The notes under the pieces are model-generated. The model saw only the letters and a program-made list of their open reading frames with translations, was not told the DNA's origin and ran no database searches. Both the position numbers and the translations under genes were made by a program. A stretch of 64,000 nt of DNA. Source: an uncultured Flavobacteriaceae bacterium (GTDB lineage Bacteria > Bacteroidota > Bacteroidia > Flavobacteriales > Flavobacteriaceae). The DNA is taken from assembly GCA_938029725.1 (NCBI GenBank), contig CALHGE010000002.1, positions 124,001 to 188,000 on the forward strand, in the 5' to 3' direction. Below, piece after piece: positions 17,724 to 26,108 of this stretch (the first letter of the stretch is position 1; every line of letters starts with the position of its first letter).

Positions 17724-19064
17724 ATGACGCAAACTTCAAAAAATATCGCCATTGTTGGATCTGGTTTAGTAGGCTCTTTACTGGCCTTATATCTAAAGAG
17801 ACTGGGTCATTCTGTAACCGTTTTTGACCGTCGACCAGATATTCGTAATATTAAATTTTCAGGACGTTCGATCAACCTTGCAATGAGTAATAGAGGTTGG
17901 AAAACATTGCGCGAAATTGGGCTTGAAGAGGAAGTTAAGAAGCTTGCTATTCCATTGGATAAGAGGGCGATGCATATTGTCGGGCAAGCTGAATATTATC
18001 AAAATTACGGTAAGGAAGGAGAAGCTATTTGGTCTATATCAAGAGGCGTTTTAAATAGGAAAATGATTGACTTAGCAGAGAATGCTGGCGTCATTTTTAA
18101 GTTTGAAGAAAAGGTTTGGGATGTTGACCTTCCAACGGCAAAACTCTTTACAGGCGATACTGAAAAAGGACAGTGGCAAGAATACCGATTTGATATTATT
18201 TTAGGTTGTGACGGGGCCTTCTCTCGTGTGAGACACAAGATGCAAAGACGAAGTAGGTTTGATTATTCACAAGACTTTATTGATGTTGGATATAAAGAGT
18301 TAACAATACCGCCCAACGAAGATGGTAGTCATAAGCTTGATAAGAATTCGTTTCATATTTGGCCAAGAGGAAAGTTTATGCTCATTGCGATGCCTAATTT
18401 AGACGGTAGTTTTACCTGTACGCTGTTTATGCCTTTTGAAGGAGAAGTTTCTTTTGAAAATATAAACACTACAGAACAGGCCAAAACTTTCTTCTCCACC
18501 TATTTTCCAAACGTCATGCAGGATATGGATGACTTGATGGAAGATTTTTTCAATAACCCTACTAGTGCAATGGTAACGATGAAATGTTATCCCTGGACTT
18601 ACTGGGACAAGGTTGCTCTAGTTGGTGATTCTGCGCATGCTGTGGTTCCGTTTTATGGACAAGGTATGAATGCTGGTTTTGAGGATATTTACGAGTTAAA
18701 TCGCATTATAAAAAAGCATGGTGATGATTGGGAAGCTATTTTTCAAGAATATCAAAAAGAACGCAAACCGAATGCAGATGCCATTGCGGAATTGAGCTAT
18801 CGCAACTTTATTGAAATGAGCAGCAAGACGGCTGAGCCTAAATTTTTATTGCAAAAGAAGATTGAAAAGCATTTTGCAAGCAGGCATCCTGAAAAATGGA
18901 TTCCGGCATATTCTCGGGTAACTTTTTCAGACAAGCCTTATACTGAAGCGCTCGCGCTGGGTGATGCTCAGGAAGCGATTATGAAAAAAGTGATGCAGAT
19001 GCCAGATATTGAGAAAAATTGGGATAGCGTTGCGGTAGAAGAAAAAATATTATCCTTGCTCTAA
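17724..19064 (+). CDS. kmo: Kynurenine 3-monooxygenase
   Basis: 446 residues. FAD-dependent aromatic hydroxylase of the UbiH/PHBH class that converts kynurenine to 3-hydroxykynurenine with NADPH and oxygen. The N-terminal Rossmann dinucleotide motif is GSGLVGSLLALYL (residues 12-24), an FSGRSINLAMSNRGW family signature sits at about 45-60, the second FAD motif is LVGDSAHAVVPFYGQGMNAG (about 305-325), and the C-terminal half carries the FIEMSSKTAEPKF block. Length and motifs fit KMO better than general monooxygenases. Its 3' end overlaps the convergent DUF2834 gene by 15 bp. KynU, the next enzyme, is encoded about 9.5 kb upstream. Confidence 0.94.
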   Translation: MTQTSKNIAIVGSGLVGSLLALYLKRLGHSVTVFDRRPDIRNIKFSGRSINLAMSNRGWKTLREIGLEEEVKKLAIPLDKRAMHIVGQAEYYQNYGKEGEAIWSISRGVLNRKMIDLAENAGVIFKFEEKVWDVDLPTAKLFTGDTEKGQWQEYRFDIILGCDGAFSRVRHKMQRRSRFDYSQDFIDVGYKELTIPPNEDGSHKLDKNSFHIWPRGKFMLIAMPNLDGSFTCTLFMPFEGEVSFENINTTEQAKTFFSTYFPNVMQDMDDLMEDFFNNPTSAMVTMKCYPWTYWDKVALVGDSAHAVVPFYGQGMNAGFEDIYELNRIIKKHGDDWEAIFQEYQKERKPNADAIAELSYRNFIEMSSKTAEPKFLLQKKIEKHFASRHPEKWIPAYSRVTFSDKPYTEALALGDAQEAIMKKVMQMPDIEKNWDSVAVEEKILSLL

Positions 19065-19409
19065 ACCCAGGCTATTCCTCCTAATTTTACGTTCTCTAAA
19101 AAACAAGAATAAAGGAAAAGTAAATGCAATGGCAATTAAAAAAGTAGCTGGAATAAGAATCCACCAGTATTTTATTTTAAGTTTTCTAGCCTCGTAAAAC
19201 ATCCATATTAAAAAAGCTATCGCAACTACGCTAATATCTGCAACAATTGATTTTGCAGGTAAGGTGGTCTTTGTAAGCGCAATGAAATTGGTGATCGCGG
19301 TATCTTCTGTACTGCTATAGAAAAGTATATTGTAATACCATGTAGAGGCCATGCCTGCAAGAGCAAGTAGGAGATAAGTGATTTCTATTAGTGTAAATTT
19401 CGGTTTCAA
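19050..19409 (-). CDS. DUF2834 family membrane protein
   Basis: 119 residues with three membrane segments (about 8-25, 55-72 and 80-105) and a basic C-terminus. The order of helices and the ITYLLLALAG/TWYYNI N-terminus match DUF2834 proteins, which have no known function. It starts directly after the stop of the DUF4174 gene (no gap), indicating a two-gene unit. Its stop region overlaps the end of kmo by 15 bp on the opposite strand. Confidence 0.8.
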   Translation of the reverse strand: MKPKFTLIEITYLLLALAGMASTWYYNILFYSSTEDTAITNFIALTKTTLPAKSIVADISVVAIAFLIWMFYEARKLKIKYWWILIPATFLIAIAFTFPLFLFFRERKIRRNSLGLEQG

Positions 19410-19838
19410 TTAAGGCTTATTTTTAATTTCAGCAGCCCGCATAGGCATACCATCTATCAAATCGAAAATAGTTGACGGGTTAACGATAAACTGCTCCTTC
19501 AATTTCGTGCTGCCATCTTTACCAATTAGTACTAGGCCCTCAAAATTTGAAAGTTCGTATTTGGTGACGATTGCAGCTACTTGCAAACTTGTTTTATTGA
19601 GCTTTTCGTCGTAGACCGAGGTATCGGTAAGTAAGAACAATAATACTTCGCGCTCAAGAAGGGCTTCCGAATTGAATCTTAAGCGTTTGAGCTGCGCCTG
19701 CAGCCAATCAGAATCTAGATGAGTGTCTTTAAGAAGAATGATGCGATTTTTCCATTGATATGCGCCTAAATCTTGTGAAAAGATTTTTGAAAAGGTCATG
19801 AGGAATGTTAAAATCAGAAGAATTCTTATCGAACGCAT
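19410..19838 (-). CDS. DUF4174 family secreted protein
   Basis: 142 residues from ATG 19838, which begins a clean signal peptide (MRSIRILLILTF... ending FSQ). An ATG at 19880 would add 14 residues but lies inside the terminator of the upstream gene, so it was rejected. The mature part begins DLGAYQWKNRIILL, includes a LVLIGKDGSTKLK strand and ends near IDGMP, a thioredoxin-like arrangement without the CxxC motif. The GKDG-K pattern is typical of DUF4174, whose role is unknown. It is co-transcribed with the DUF2834 gene. Confidence 0.8.
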   Translation of the reverse strand: MRSIRILLILTFLMTFSKIFSQDLGAYQWKNRIILLKDTHLDSDWLQAQLKRLRFNSEALLEREVLLFLLTDTSVYDEKLNKTSLQVAAIVTKYELSNFEGLVLIGKDGSTKLKEQFIVNPSTIFDLIDGMPMRAAEIKNKP

Positions 19839-19872
19839 GAGAGTGTCGCTTAAGGTATAAAAATAAATAAAA

Positions 19873-19902
19873 AAAGCCATTCGCTTGACAACGAATGGCT
19901 TT
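19873..19902 (-). terminator. Rho-independent terminator of the zinc-ribbon-type gene
   Basis: An 11-bp perfect stem (19873-19883 with 19892-19902, core GCCATTCG) and an 8-nt loop. In the minus direction it is followed by a T-rich run (19860-19872). It separates the 19925-20704 gene from the DUF4174 gene. Confidence 0.88.
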
Positions 19903-19924
19903 GATTTTATACTAAAACCTAGGC

Positions 19925-20704
19925 TTATAGCTTAGCGAATATTTTTTTCATTTTCGCCTGCTCTTCTTCCGCTAAAATATGATCAACGAGTATTCTACCG
20001 CTATGTTCGTCTGTAATTATTTTTTTTCTAGAAGCAATTTCTACTTGTACTTGAGGTGGAATGGTAAAGAAAGAACCACCAGATGCTCCTCTTTCAATTG
20101 GAACAACCGCTAAACCGTTCTTCACATTCTTGCGAATACGAACATAAGCTTTCACTAGGCGCTCTTCAATGTCTTTCTGAAACTTTTCAGATTTAGCTAG
20201 TAGTGCTTTTTCTTCTTTTTCTGTTTCAGCTAAAATCGCATTCAATTCACTTTTTTTGTGTTTTAAATGTGTTTCTCTTTCTCCGAAACGTTCTTTTGTT
20301 TCTGAGACTACAATTTTTTTCTGTTCAATCTTAGCTTTAAATTCTTTGATATTTTTTTCAGCTAATTGAATTTCAAGTTCTTGAAATTCCAATTCTTTGG
20401 TAATCGAATTGAACTCACGACTATTTCGTACGTTCTTTTGTTGCTCAGTATATTTTTTAATCAAGGCTTTTGACTCATCGATTAAATTCTTTTTAGCTGT
20501 AATCTCAAAGTTGATTGTCTCAACATCAGTCTTCAACTTATCCATTCTAGTCTTAAGACCTAGTACATCATCTTCAAGATCTTCAACTTCTAAAGGAAGC
20601 TCACCTCGAACATTACGAATTTCATCAACTCTAGAGTCGATTAATTGTAAGTCATACAAGGCTCTTAACTTATCTTCTACAGTTGCTTCTGCTTTTTTTG
20701 CCAT
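19925..20704 (-). CDS. Coiled-coil protein of the C4 zinc-ribbon family, cysteine-less
   Basis: 259 residues. Residues about 10-190 form a long antiparallel coiled coil rich in lysine and glutamate (runs such as VEDLEDDVLGLKTRMDKLK and EFQELEIQLAEKNIKEF). The C-terminal part, GASGGSFFTIPPQVQVEIASRKKIITDEHSGRILVD, corresponds to the family's zinc ribbon, but the CxxC pairs are gone: the protein contains no cysteine at all. The fold may persist without metal. Function is unknown; the genomic link is to the Nif3-like gene, which ends 2 bp before this start, so the two form an operon. The terminator at 19873-19902 ends it. Confidence 0.85.
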   Translation of the reverse strand: MAKKAEATVEDKLRALYDLQLIDSRVDEIRNVRGELPLEVEDLEDDVLGLKTRMDKLKTDVETINFEITAKKNLIDESKALIKKYTEQQKNVRNSREFNSITKELEFQELEIQLAEKNIKEFKAKIEQKKIVVSETKERFGERETHLKHKKSELNAILAETEKEEKALLAKSEKFQKDIEERLVKAYVRIRKNVKNGLAVVPIERGASGGSFFTIPPQVQVEIASRKKIITDEHSGRILVDHILAEEEQAKMKKIFAKL

Positions 20705-20706
20705 AT

Positions 20707-21801
20707 CTATAAATACTTGATTGGATTGGTTTTGCTTTCCGATAAACGGACTGCAAAATTAGGAATTTTTTTCGTAAGATAATCAACTAAAAGGTTTTTT
20801 GTAAACTGCTCAGTTTCATAGTGTCCGATATCCGCGATAAGTATCTTGCCTTCGGCTTCATAGAACTGATGATACTTGAGGTCAGCTGTTATAAAAACAT
20901 CGGCTCCACAGGCTTTTGCTGCTGAAATGGCATAAGCGCCACTTCCACCAAGCACTGCTATTTTTTGTACCGGTTTGTTCAATAAATTTGAATGTCGAAC
21001 ACTTGATGCGTTCATAGTTTTCTTTAGTTGTTTTAGAAATACCATTTCTTCCAGCGGATTTTTAAGTGTTCCGACCATGCCCATACCAATATGTTGATTG
21101 GTGTTTTCAAGAGAATAAATTTCATATGCCACCTCTTCATAAGGGTGGTTTTTAAAAAGCGTATTCAAAATCTTCGCCTCTTGCCCTTTTTGATAGGTTA
21201 CATGAATTTGCGTTTCTTCCTCATAATGTGTTTTACCGATTACTCCTTTTGTAGGCTTGGCAGCGATATCTGCCTGATAGCTTCCAGTACCCTCATTAGT
21301 AAAACTGCAATTACTGTAGTTTCCGATGTTGCCGGCTCCAGCACTAAATAGTGCTTGTTTCAAAGCATCGGCATCTGCCTTAGGAACATAGGTTGTTAAT
21401 TTCTTAATCGTACGTTTTTGAGGAATCAATATTTCAGGGTTTTCTATTCCGAGCACCTCACATATTTTTGCGTTTACACCATGCTGTGAATTGTCTAAAG
21501 CCGTATGCATGCTGTAGATAGCGATGTTGTTTTGAATTGCTTTGATAACAACTCTTTCTACATAGGTTTTTCCAGTGATTTTTTTCAGTCCGCTAAAAAT
21601 AATAGGGTGGAAGCTAACAATCAAGTTGCAGTTTTGTGTAATGGCTTCATCAATCACATTTTCCAAAGTGTCTAAAGTCACCAGAATTCCTGATATTTCA
21701 GTATCCATATGACCTACTAGAAGGCCTACATTATCAAAATCCTCTGCATAGGCCAAAGGCGCTAGTTCTTCCAGTACATCAGTAACTTCTTTTACAATCA
21801 T
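20707..21801 (-). CDS. Nif3-like dinuclear metal centre hexameric protein
   Basis: 364 residues. The split family domain is visible: an AYAEDFDNVGLLVG start, metal-ligand motif VSFHPIIFSGLK (about 60-71, where many homologues have HHP), and a second ligand segment ADLKYHQFYEAEG ... DIGHYETEQ near 310-335. Between them sits the YqfO/PII-like insertion (about 130-240, with the KNHPYEEVAYEIY motif). The family forms hexameric toroids with two metal ions and has disputed roles (GTP cyclohydrolase-like, transcription-related). It is first in an operon with the cysteine-less ribbon protein and is divergent from lpxK across 48 bp. Confidence 0.9.
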   Translation of the reverse strand: MIVKEVTDVLEELAPLAYAEDFDNVGLLVGHMDTEISGILVTLDTLENVIDEAITQNCNLIVSFHPIIFSGLKKITGKTYVERVVIKAIQNNIAIYSMHTALDNSQHGVNAKICEVLGIENPEILIPQKRTIKKLTTYVPKADADALKQALFSAGAGNIGNYSNCSFTNEGTGSYQADIAAKPTKGVIGKTHYEEETQIHVTYQKGQEAKILNTLFKNHPYEEVAYEIYSLENTNQHIGMGMVGTLKNPLEEMVFLKQLKKTMNASSVRHSNLLNKPVQKIAVLGGSGAYAISAAKACGADVFITADLKYHQFYEAEGKILIADIGHYETEQFTKNLLVDYLTKKIPNFAVRLSESKTNPIKYL

Positions 21802-21820
21802 TTTGTGATTTTGAGATGCT

Positions 21821-21828
21821 CAAAGATA
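21821..21828 (-). promoter_or_regulatory. -7 promoter element (TATCTTTG, minus strand) for the Nif3-like operon
   Basis: Exact TAnnTTTG, 19 bp before the ATG at 21801, within the 48-bp gap shared with lpxK. No clear -33 element. Confidence 0.45.
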
Positions 21829-21849
21829 AAATATTATATTTTCGCTTAA

Positions 21850-22848
21850 ATGTGGATTCTTAGAAAAATACTTTTTCCGGTTTCTTTAGTATACGGCGCT
21901 ATTGTGTATACGCGAAATCGTTGGTATGATTGGGGCGTATTTTCATCAAAAACATACAAAACACCAATTGTATGTATCGGTAATTTAAGTGTGGGAGGAA
22001 CGGGTAAAACACCAATGGTTGAGCTTTTAATACAGCTGCTACAAGACCAATACAAAGTAGCCGTGTTAAGTAGAGGCTACAAAAGAAAATCTAAAGGATT
22101 TGTTTTGGCAGTTCCTGAAAGTACAGTCACTGACCTAGGAGACGAACCGTATCAAATATATTCAAAGTTCAGCAAGACACAGGTCGCGGTTGATTCAAAT
22201 CGTCAAAATGGAATTGCGAAGTTGGAGCAGGCTATAAAGCCCGATATTATTATTTTAGATGACGCCTTTCAACATCGAAAAGTAAAACCTGCATTCTCAA
22301 TTTTGCTAACCGCTTTTGACAACCTGTATGCTTCAGATTGGTATTTGCCTACAGGAAATCTTCGCGATAGTAGGAGAGAAGCACACCGCGCAGATATTGT
22401 TGTGGTAACAAAGAGTCCGTCTGAAATTTCTAAAAAGCACCAGGCTAAAATCGAACGCAAGTTAGACCCAAAAGCACATCAGAAAATCTTATTTAGTTAC
22501 TTGAACTATGATCGAAATCTCAAAGGAAAGGGCCCACTGAAGGGTCTTGATGATTTGAGAAATAAAAAAATCACTTTGATAACAGGTATTGCAAACCCAA
22601 AACCATTGCTAGATTTTCTAGAAGAAAACAAAATTGATTTTGAGCACCTTGCTTATAGAGATCATCATAACTTTAGTCAGAAAGAACTTGAAACTCTAAA
22701 GGTAAAAGCAAATATTATAACAACAGAAAAAGATTATATGCGTTTAAAAGAAGATGTTGTTTGCAATTATATTAGCGTACAGCATGTTTTCTTTGGAGAA
22801 GGTTTACAGTACTTGAAAACCGATCTGGAAAGTATTATGAGTTCGTAG
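21850..22848 (+). CDS. lpxK: Tetraacyldisaccharide 4'-kinase
   Basis: 332 residues, standard length. The inner-membrane enzyme phosphorylates the 4' position of the lipid A precursor disaccharide-1-phosphate. An N-terminal membrane-associated helix (about 5-22) precedes the P-loop GGTGKTP (residues 49-55). Also visible are LSRGYKRKSKGF, GDEPYQI, a LDDAFQHRK segment with catalytic aspartates, and LPTGNLRDSRREAHRADIVVVTK, all diagnostic. It shares a 48-bp divergent region with the Nif3-like operon and overlaps the sensor kinase gene on the other strand by 14 bp at its 3' end. Confidence 0.95.
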   Translation: MWILRKILFPVSLVYGAIVYTRNRWYDWGVFSSKTYKTPIVCIGNLSVGGTGKTPMVELLIQLLQDQYKVAVLSRGYKRKSKGFVLAVPESTVTDLGDEPYQIYSKFSKTQVAVDSNRQNGIAKLEQAIKPDIIILDDAFQHRKVKPAFSILLTAFDNLYASDWYLPTGNLRDSRREAHRADIVVVTKSPSEISKKHQAKIERKLDPKAHQKILFSYLNYDRNLKGKGPLKGLDDLRNKKITLITGIANPKPLLDFLEENKIDFEHLAYRDHHNFSQKELETLKVKANIITTEKDYMRLKEDVVCNYISVQHVFFGEGLQYLKTDLESIMSS

Positions 22849-25057
22849 TCTTAGCTTTTTTAGTAAATATATTTTCGCCAATTTTTTGATAGAACACTTC
22901 AGGTTTGAAAGGTTTGGTGACGACATCATTACAGCCTGCGGCATAAAAACTTTCTAAGCTATCATCAAGTGAGATAGCCGTTAGGGCAATTATGGGTATT
23001 TCAACATCAAATTTTCGTATACGAATAGTGGCTTCTTCTCCGCTAATGCCAGGCATATGAATATCCATTAAAATTGCATCGTACGTGTTGGTTTTGACCA
23101 ATTCTATCGCTTCTAATCCGTTGTTTGCGATATCACTTGTCATCTCTTTTTTCGATAACATTTTCTTGGTGATGACTTGATTGATCTTATTGTCTTCAAC
23201 AATTAACAAGTGTAGGCCTTGAAATTCAAAATCTTGTGGGGTGATTTCAAATGGAATATCATCAACAAGACCATCTTTACTTTTTAGTTCGAGTTCAAAA
23301 AAGAATGAACTTCCTTTTCCGGGTTCGCTCTCTAATTGAATCTGGCTATTGAATAAGCCAAGTAAACTTTTTACAATGGTTAGCCCTAAGCCAGTTCCAC
23401 CATACTCTCGGTTAATCTGAATAGAGCCTTGTTCGAACCCTTCAAAAATACTTTCTTGCTTTTCTTTTGAAATACCAATACCGGTATCCGCTACTTCAAA
23501 ATAAATAGTTACATCTTCCTCCTCTTTTTTCATTAGCTTGGCAATAACTTTTACTTCACCCTCTTTGGTGAATTTTAAAGCATTACCTACCAAATTCATA
23601 AAAACCTGAGTAAGCTTAATCGGGTCGCTCATTAAATGACTTGGAATGTCGTCATCATAGTCCAAAATTATTTTGGTGTGGTTTTCTTTAGCACTCTGCT
23701 GCAATGAATCAATAACCTCTTTTAGGGTTCTTTTTAAATTCAGATCCACCATAAGCGGCTCTAGTTTGTCTGCATCAATTTTATTGATTTGTAGAATATC
23801 ATTGATGAAGTTCAGTAAATAATCACCTGAAAATTTTAGTGCTTTTAAATGTTCGAATTGATTCTTACTCGGGTTTTCTTCAAGCAGCAAATGTGTCAGC
23901 CCTGTTACCGCATATAAAGGTGTTCGAAGCTCATGGCTTACTGTTGATAAGAAGTTAGTCTTTGCCTCCATGGCGTTTACAGCGGCATCACGTGCAGCTT
24001 GTAGCTCGCTATTTTTGGTCTGTAAAAGATCGTTGGTTTTAAGTTTTATTTGATTGTTTCGGTACAGCGAAACCGCTAAGAGTGAAATGATGATTAAAAA
24101 TGCAGAAACTAGAATTACTATAATCTCTGATCTATTTGTCGCATCGGTAAGCTCTTCAATTTCTCTATCCTGTTTTTCTATTTGGTCACTCATAAAATCA
24201 AACTGAATCTTATTCGCTGTTTTTGCTTCAGTTCTCAATTTTTCAGTAGTAAGGATTGAATCTTTAAGTGCTAATAGGTTTTTGTAATTCGTGTTTGATA
24301 AGTCATAACGACCTATTTTTTCATAAATCTGTGTGAGTTGTTCGTTGGCTTCTTTTACTTCATCATCAAAACTGTTTTGTAGTGCTAATTGAAGTGCACT
24401 TTCACCGTTTGCCGCAGCTTCTTCATATTTCTCGGTCTTAAAATTTAACAGAGACATGCCTAAATGTGCTTTTGTAGTCAGGTATTCTTTTTCGTAAACA
24501 TCGGTGTTCACAATTAAAGAATTTAAATTTTTTGAGGCTATTTCGTATTTTTCAAGGTCTACATAGATAATTCCTTCAAGTAAAAGAATGTTGTTAAAGA
24601 AGTTACGATCATTATTCAGCTGTTTCGCTTCATCCAGCATCAATAAAGCTTGAAATTTATTGTCTCTGCGATAGAGCATTATCGCCTCAATGTACTTGAA
24701 TATGGCATCTCCGTAAGGGTATTCAATATCTTTTAAAAGACCTTTAGAACGATCCCAAAATATTTCAGCGCCATCTTGTTTGTCTAATTGAAGAAATAGA
24801 ATAGCTTGCTTTTGATAACTATCTATAAGAAGTTTTTTATTTTCTTGGCGCTCTGCTAAGTCTTCTGCCTTTTTTAAGGCCGATAAGGCAAGTTCTAGCT
24901 TGTTTTGGTTCTGAAGCGTACGCGCATCTTCAAAATAGGAAGTTATACTATCTGTGGCGACGCTATCAGTTTGGCCTTGAAGAAACGGGCCAATGATAAG
25001 AAGCACTAGTAGCACTAGTAGGTTATGCAATTTAATATGTGATGTTAAAATTTTCAA
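22835..25057 (-). CDS. Hybrid sensor histidine kinase with TPR sensor region
   Basis: 740 residues: signal/anchor helix (11-28), about six TPR-like helical repeats in the periplasm (40-270), coiled coil (265-310), membrane helix (311-332), HisKA phospho-acceptor H375 in SHELRTP, HATPase_c with N box (MNLVGNALKF), G1 (DTGIGIS) and G2 (GGTGLGL), then a receiver domain (615-735) with the acceptor D665 in LMDIHMPG and K716 in KPF. It should autophosphorylate in response to an unknown signal and pass the phosphoryl group to its own receiver, with output through another protein. No response regulator is adjacent. Its ATG overlaps the GAPDH stop by 4 bp (ATGA), so the two are translationally coupled. 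Confidence 0.92.
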   Translation of the reverse strand: MKILTSHIKLHNLLVLLVLLIIGPFLQGQTDSVATDSITSYFEDARTLQNQNKLELALSALKKAEDLAERQENKKLLIDSYQKQAILFLQLDKQDGAEIFWDRSKGLLKDIEYPYGDAIFKYIEAIMLYRRDNKFQALLMLDEAKQLNNDRNFFNNILLLEGIIYVDLEKYEIASKNLNSLIVNTDVYEKEYLTTKAHLGMSLLNFKTEKYEEAAANGESALQLALQNSFDDEVKEANEQLTQIYEKIGRYDLSNTNYKNLLALKDSILTTEKLRTEAKTANKIQFDFMSDQIEKQDREIEELTDATNRSEIIVILVSAFLIIISLLAVSLYRNNQIKLKTNDLLQTKNSELQAARDAAVNAMEAKTNFLSTVSHELRTPLYAVTGLTHLLLEENPSKNQFEHLKALKFSGDYLLNFINDILQINKIDADKLEPLMVDLNLKRTLKEVIDSLQQSAKENHTKIILDYDDDIPSHLMSDPIKLTQVFMNLVGNALKFTKEGEVKVIAKLMKKEEEDVTIYFEVADTGIGISKEKQESIFEGFEQGSIQINREYGGTGLGLTIVKSLLGLFNSQIQLESEPGKGSSFFFELELKSKDGLVDDIPFEITPQDFEFQGLHLLIVEDNKINQVITKKMLSKKEMTSDIANNGLEAIELVKTNTYDAILMDIHMPGISGEEATIRIRKFDVEIPIIALTAISLDDSLESFYAAGCNDVVTKPFKPEVFYQKIGENIFTKKAKTTNS

Positions 25058-26064
25058 ATGTATTTTTTAGAAACTAATAAATTGATTAAATCAATTATTC
25101 TACTGCTATAGCCTGTTTCATTGTCATACCAGCCTATTATTTTGACCATTTTGCCTATAACGGAAGTCATCTGTGAATCAAACGTACAAGAGTAACAACT
25201 ATTGTTTATATCTACCGATACAATTGGATCTTGGGTATAAAAAAGGATATTTTTCAGTCCATTTTCAGAAATGCTCTTAAAAGTATCATTAATTTCTTGA
25301 ATACTTGTTGGTTTTTTAACATTGAAAGTAATATCGGTAAGTGATCCATTAGCTACCGGAACACGAATACCGCAACCCCCAATTACATCACCTAGCTCTG
25401 GAAAAATCTTGGTTAGTGCTTTTGCTGCCCCTGTGGTGGTTGGAATAATAGACTGCGAAGCTGCTCTTGCACGTCGCAAGTCTCTATGTGGTTGGTCATG
25501 AAGGCTTTGGTCACTGGTATACGAGTGAATGGTTGTAATATAGGCCTGTTCTATTCCGCATAGGTCATTTATGACTTTTATCATCGGAGCGGCGTTGTTT
25601 GTTGTACAAGATGCGTTTGAAATAATCGCATCAGTTGCCGTTATGCTGTCATCATTAATACCATAAACTATCATTTTTATATCATCGTCGGTAGGCGGAA
25701 CGGAAAGAATAACCTTTTTTGCTCCATTTTTGATATGATAATCAAGCAGTGCTTTGGTTTTGAACTTTCCTGTAGATTCAACGACAATATCAACATGGTG
25801 AGCGGCCCAATTAATATGTTTAGGAGATTTCTCATTCAAAAGTGCAATTGAATTTCCATCAACAATAATACTTTGCTCAGTATGGTCAATTTCTTTTTGA
25901 AAAACGCCGTGGATACTATCATATTTTAGCAGATGCGAGAGTGTTCTTGCATCCGCTAAATCGTTAATAGCAACTACCTGCAAATGTTCGTATTTGCTAA
26001 GTAGACGGAATAGGGTGCGACCAATTCGTCCGAAACCATTGATACCTATCGTTGTCTTATTCAT
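25054..26064 (-). CDS. gap: Type I glyceraldehyde-3-phosphate dehydrogenase paralogue
   Basis: 336 residues. NAD-binding motif INGFGRIGRTLFR at 8-20; catalytic C153 in SNASCTTNNAAP and H180 in TTIHSYTSDQ are both in place; the SloopRARAASQSIIPTTTGAAKA substrate region and C-terminal WYDNETGYSSR are typical. It oxidises glyceraldehyde 3-phosphate to 1,3-bisphosphoglycerate in glycolysis or works in reverse. The residues after CTTN are NAAP instead of the usual CLAP, so this may be a divergent paralogue with its own role. It is translationally coupled to a hybrid kinase downstream, which is odd for a housekeeping glycolytic gene. Confidence 0.9.
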   Translation of the reverse strand: MNKTTIGINGFGRIGRTLFRLLSKYEHLQVVAINDLADARTLSHLLKYDSIHGVFQKEIDHTEQSIIVDGNSIALLNEKSPKHINWAAHHVDIVVESTGKFKTKALLDYHIKNGAKKVILSVPPTDDDIKMIVYGINDDSITATDAIISNASCTTNNAAPMIKVINDLCGIEQAYITTIHSYTSDQSLHDQPHRDLRRARAASQSIIPTTTGAAKALTKIFPELGDVIGGCGIRVPVANGSLTDITFNVKKPTSIQEINDTFKSISENGLKNILFYTQDPIVSVDINNSCYSCTFDSQMTSVIGKMVKIIGWYDNETGYSSRIIDLINLLVSKKYI

Positions 26065-26108
26065 AGATGAAATATGATTTCGGGAGGGAATATGAACAGG
26101 TAATTTAA

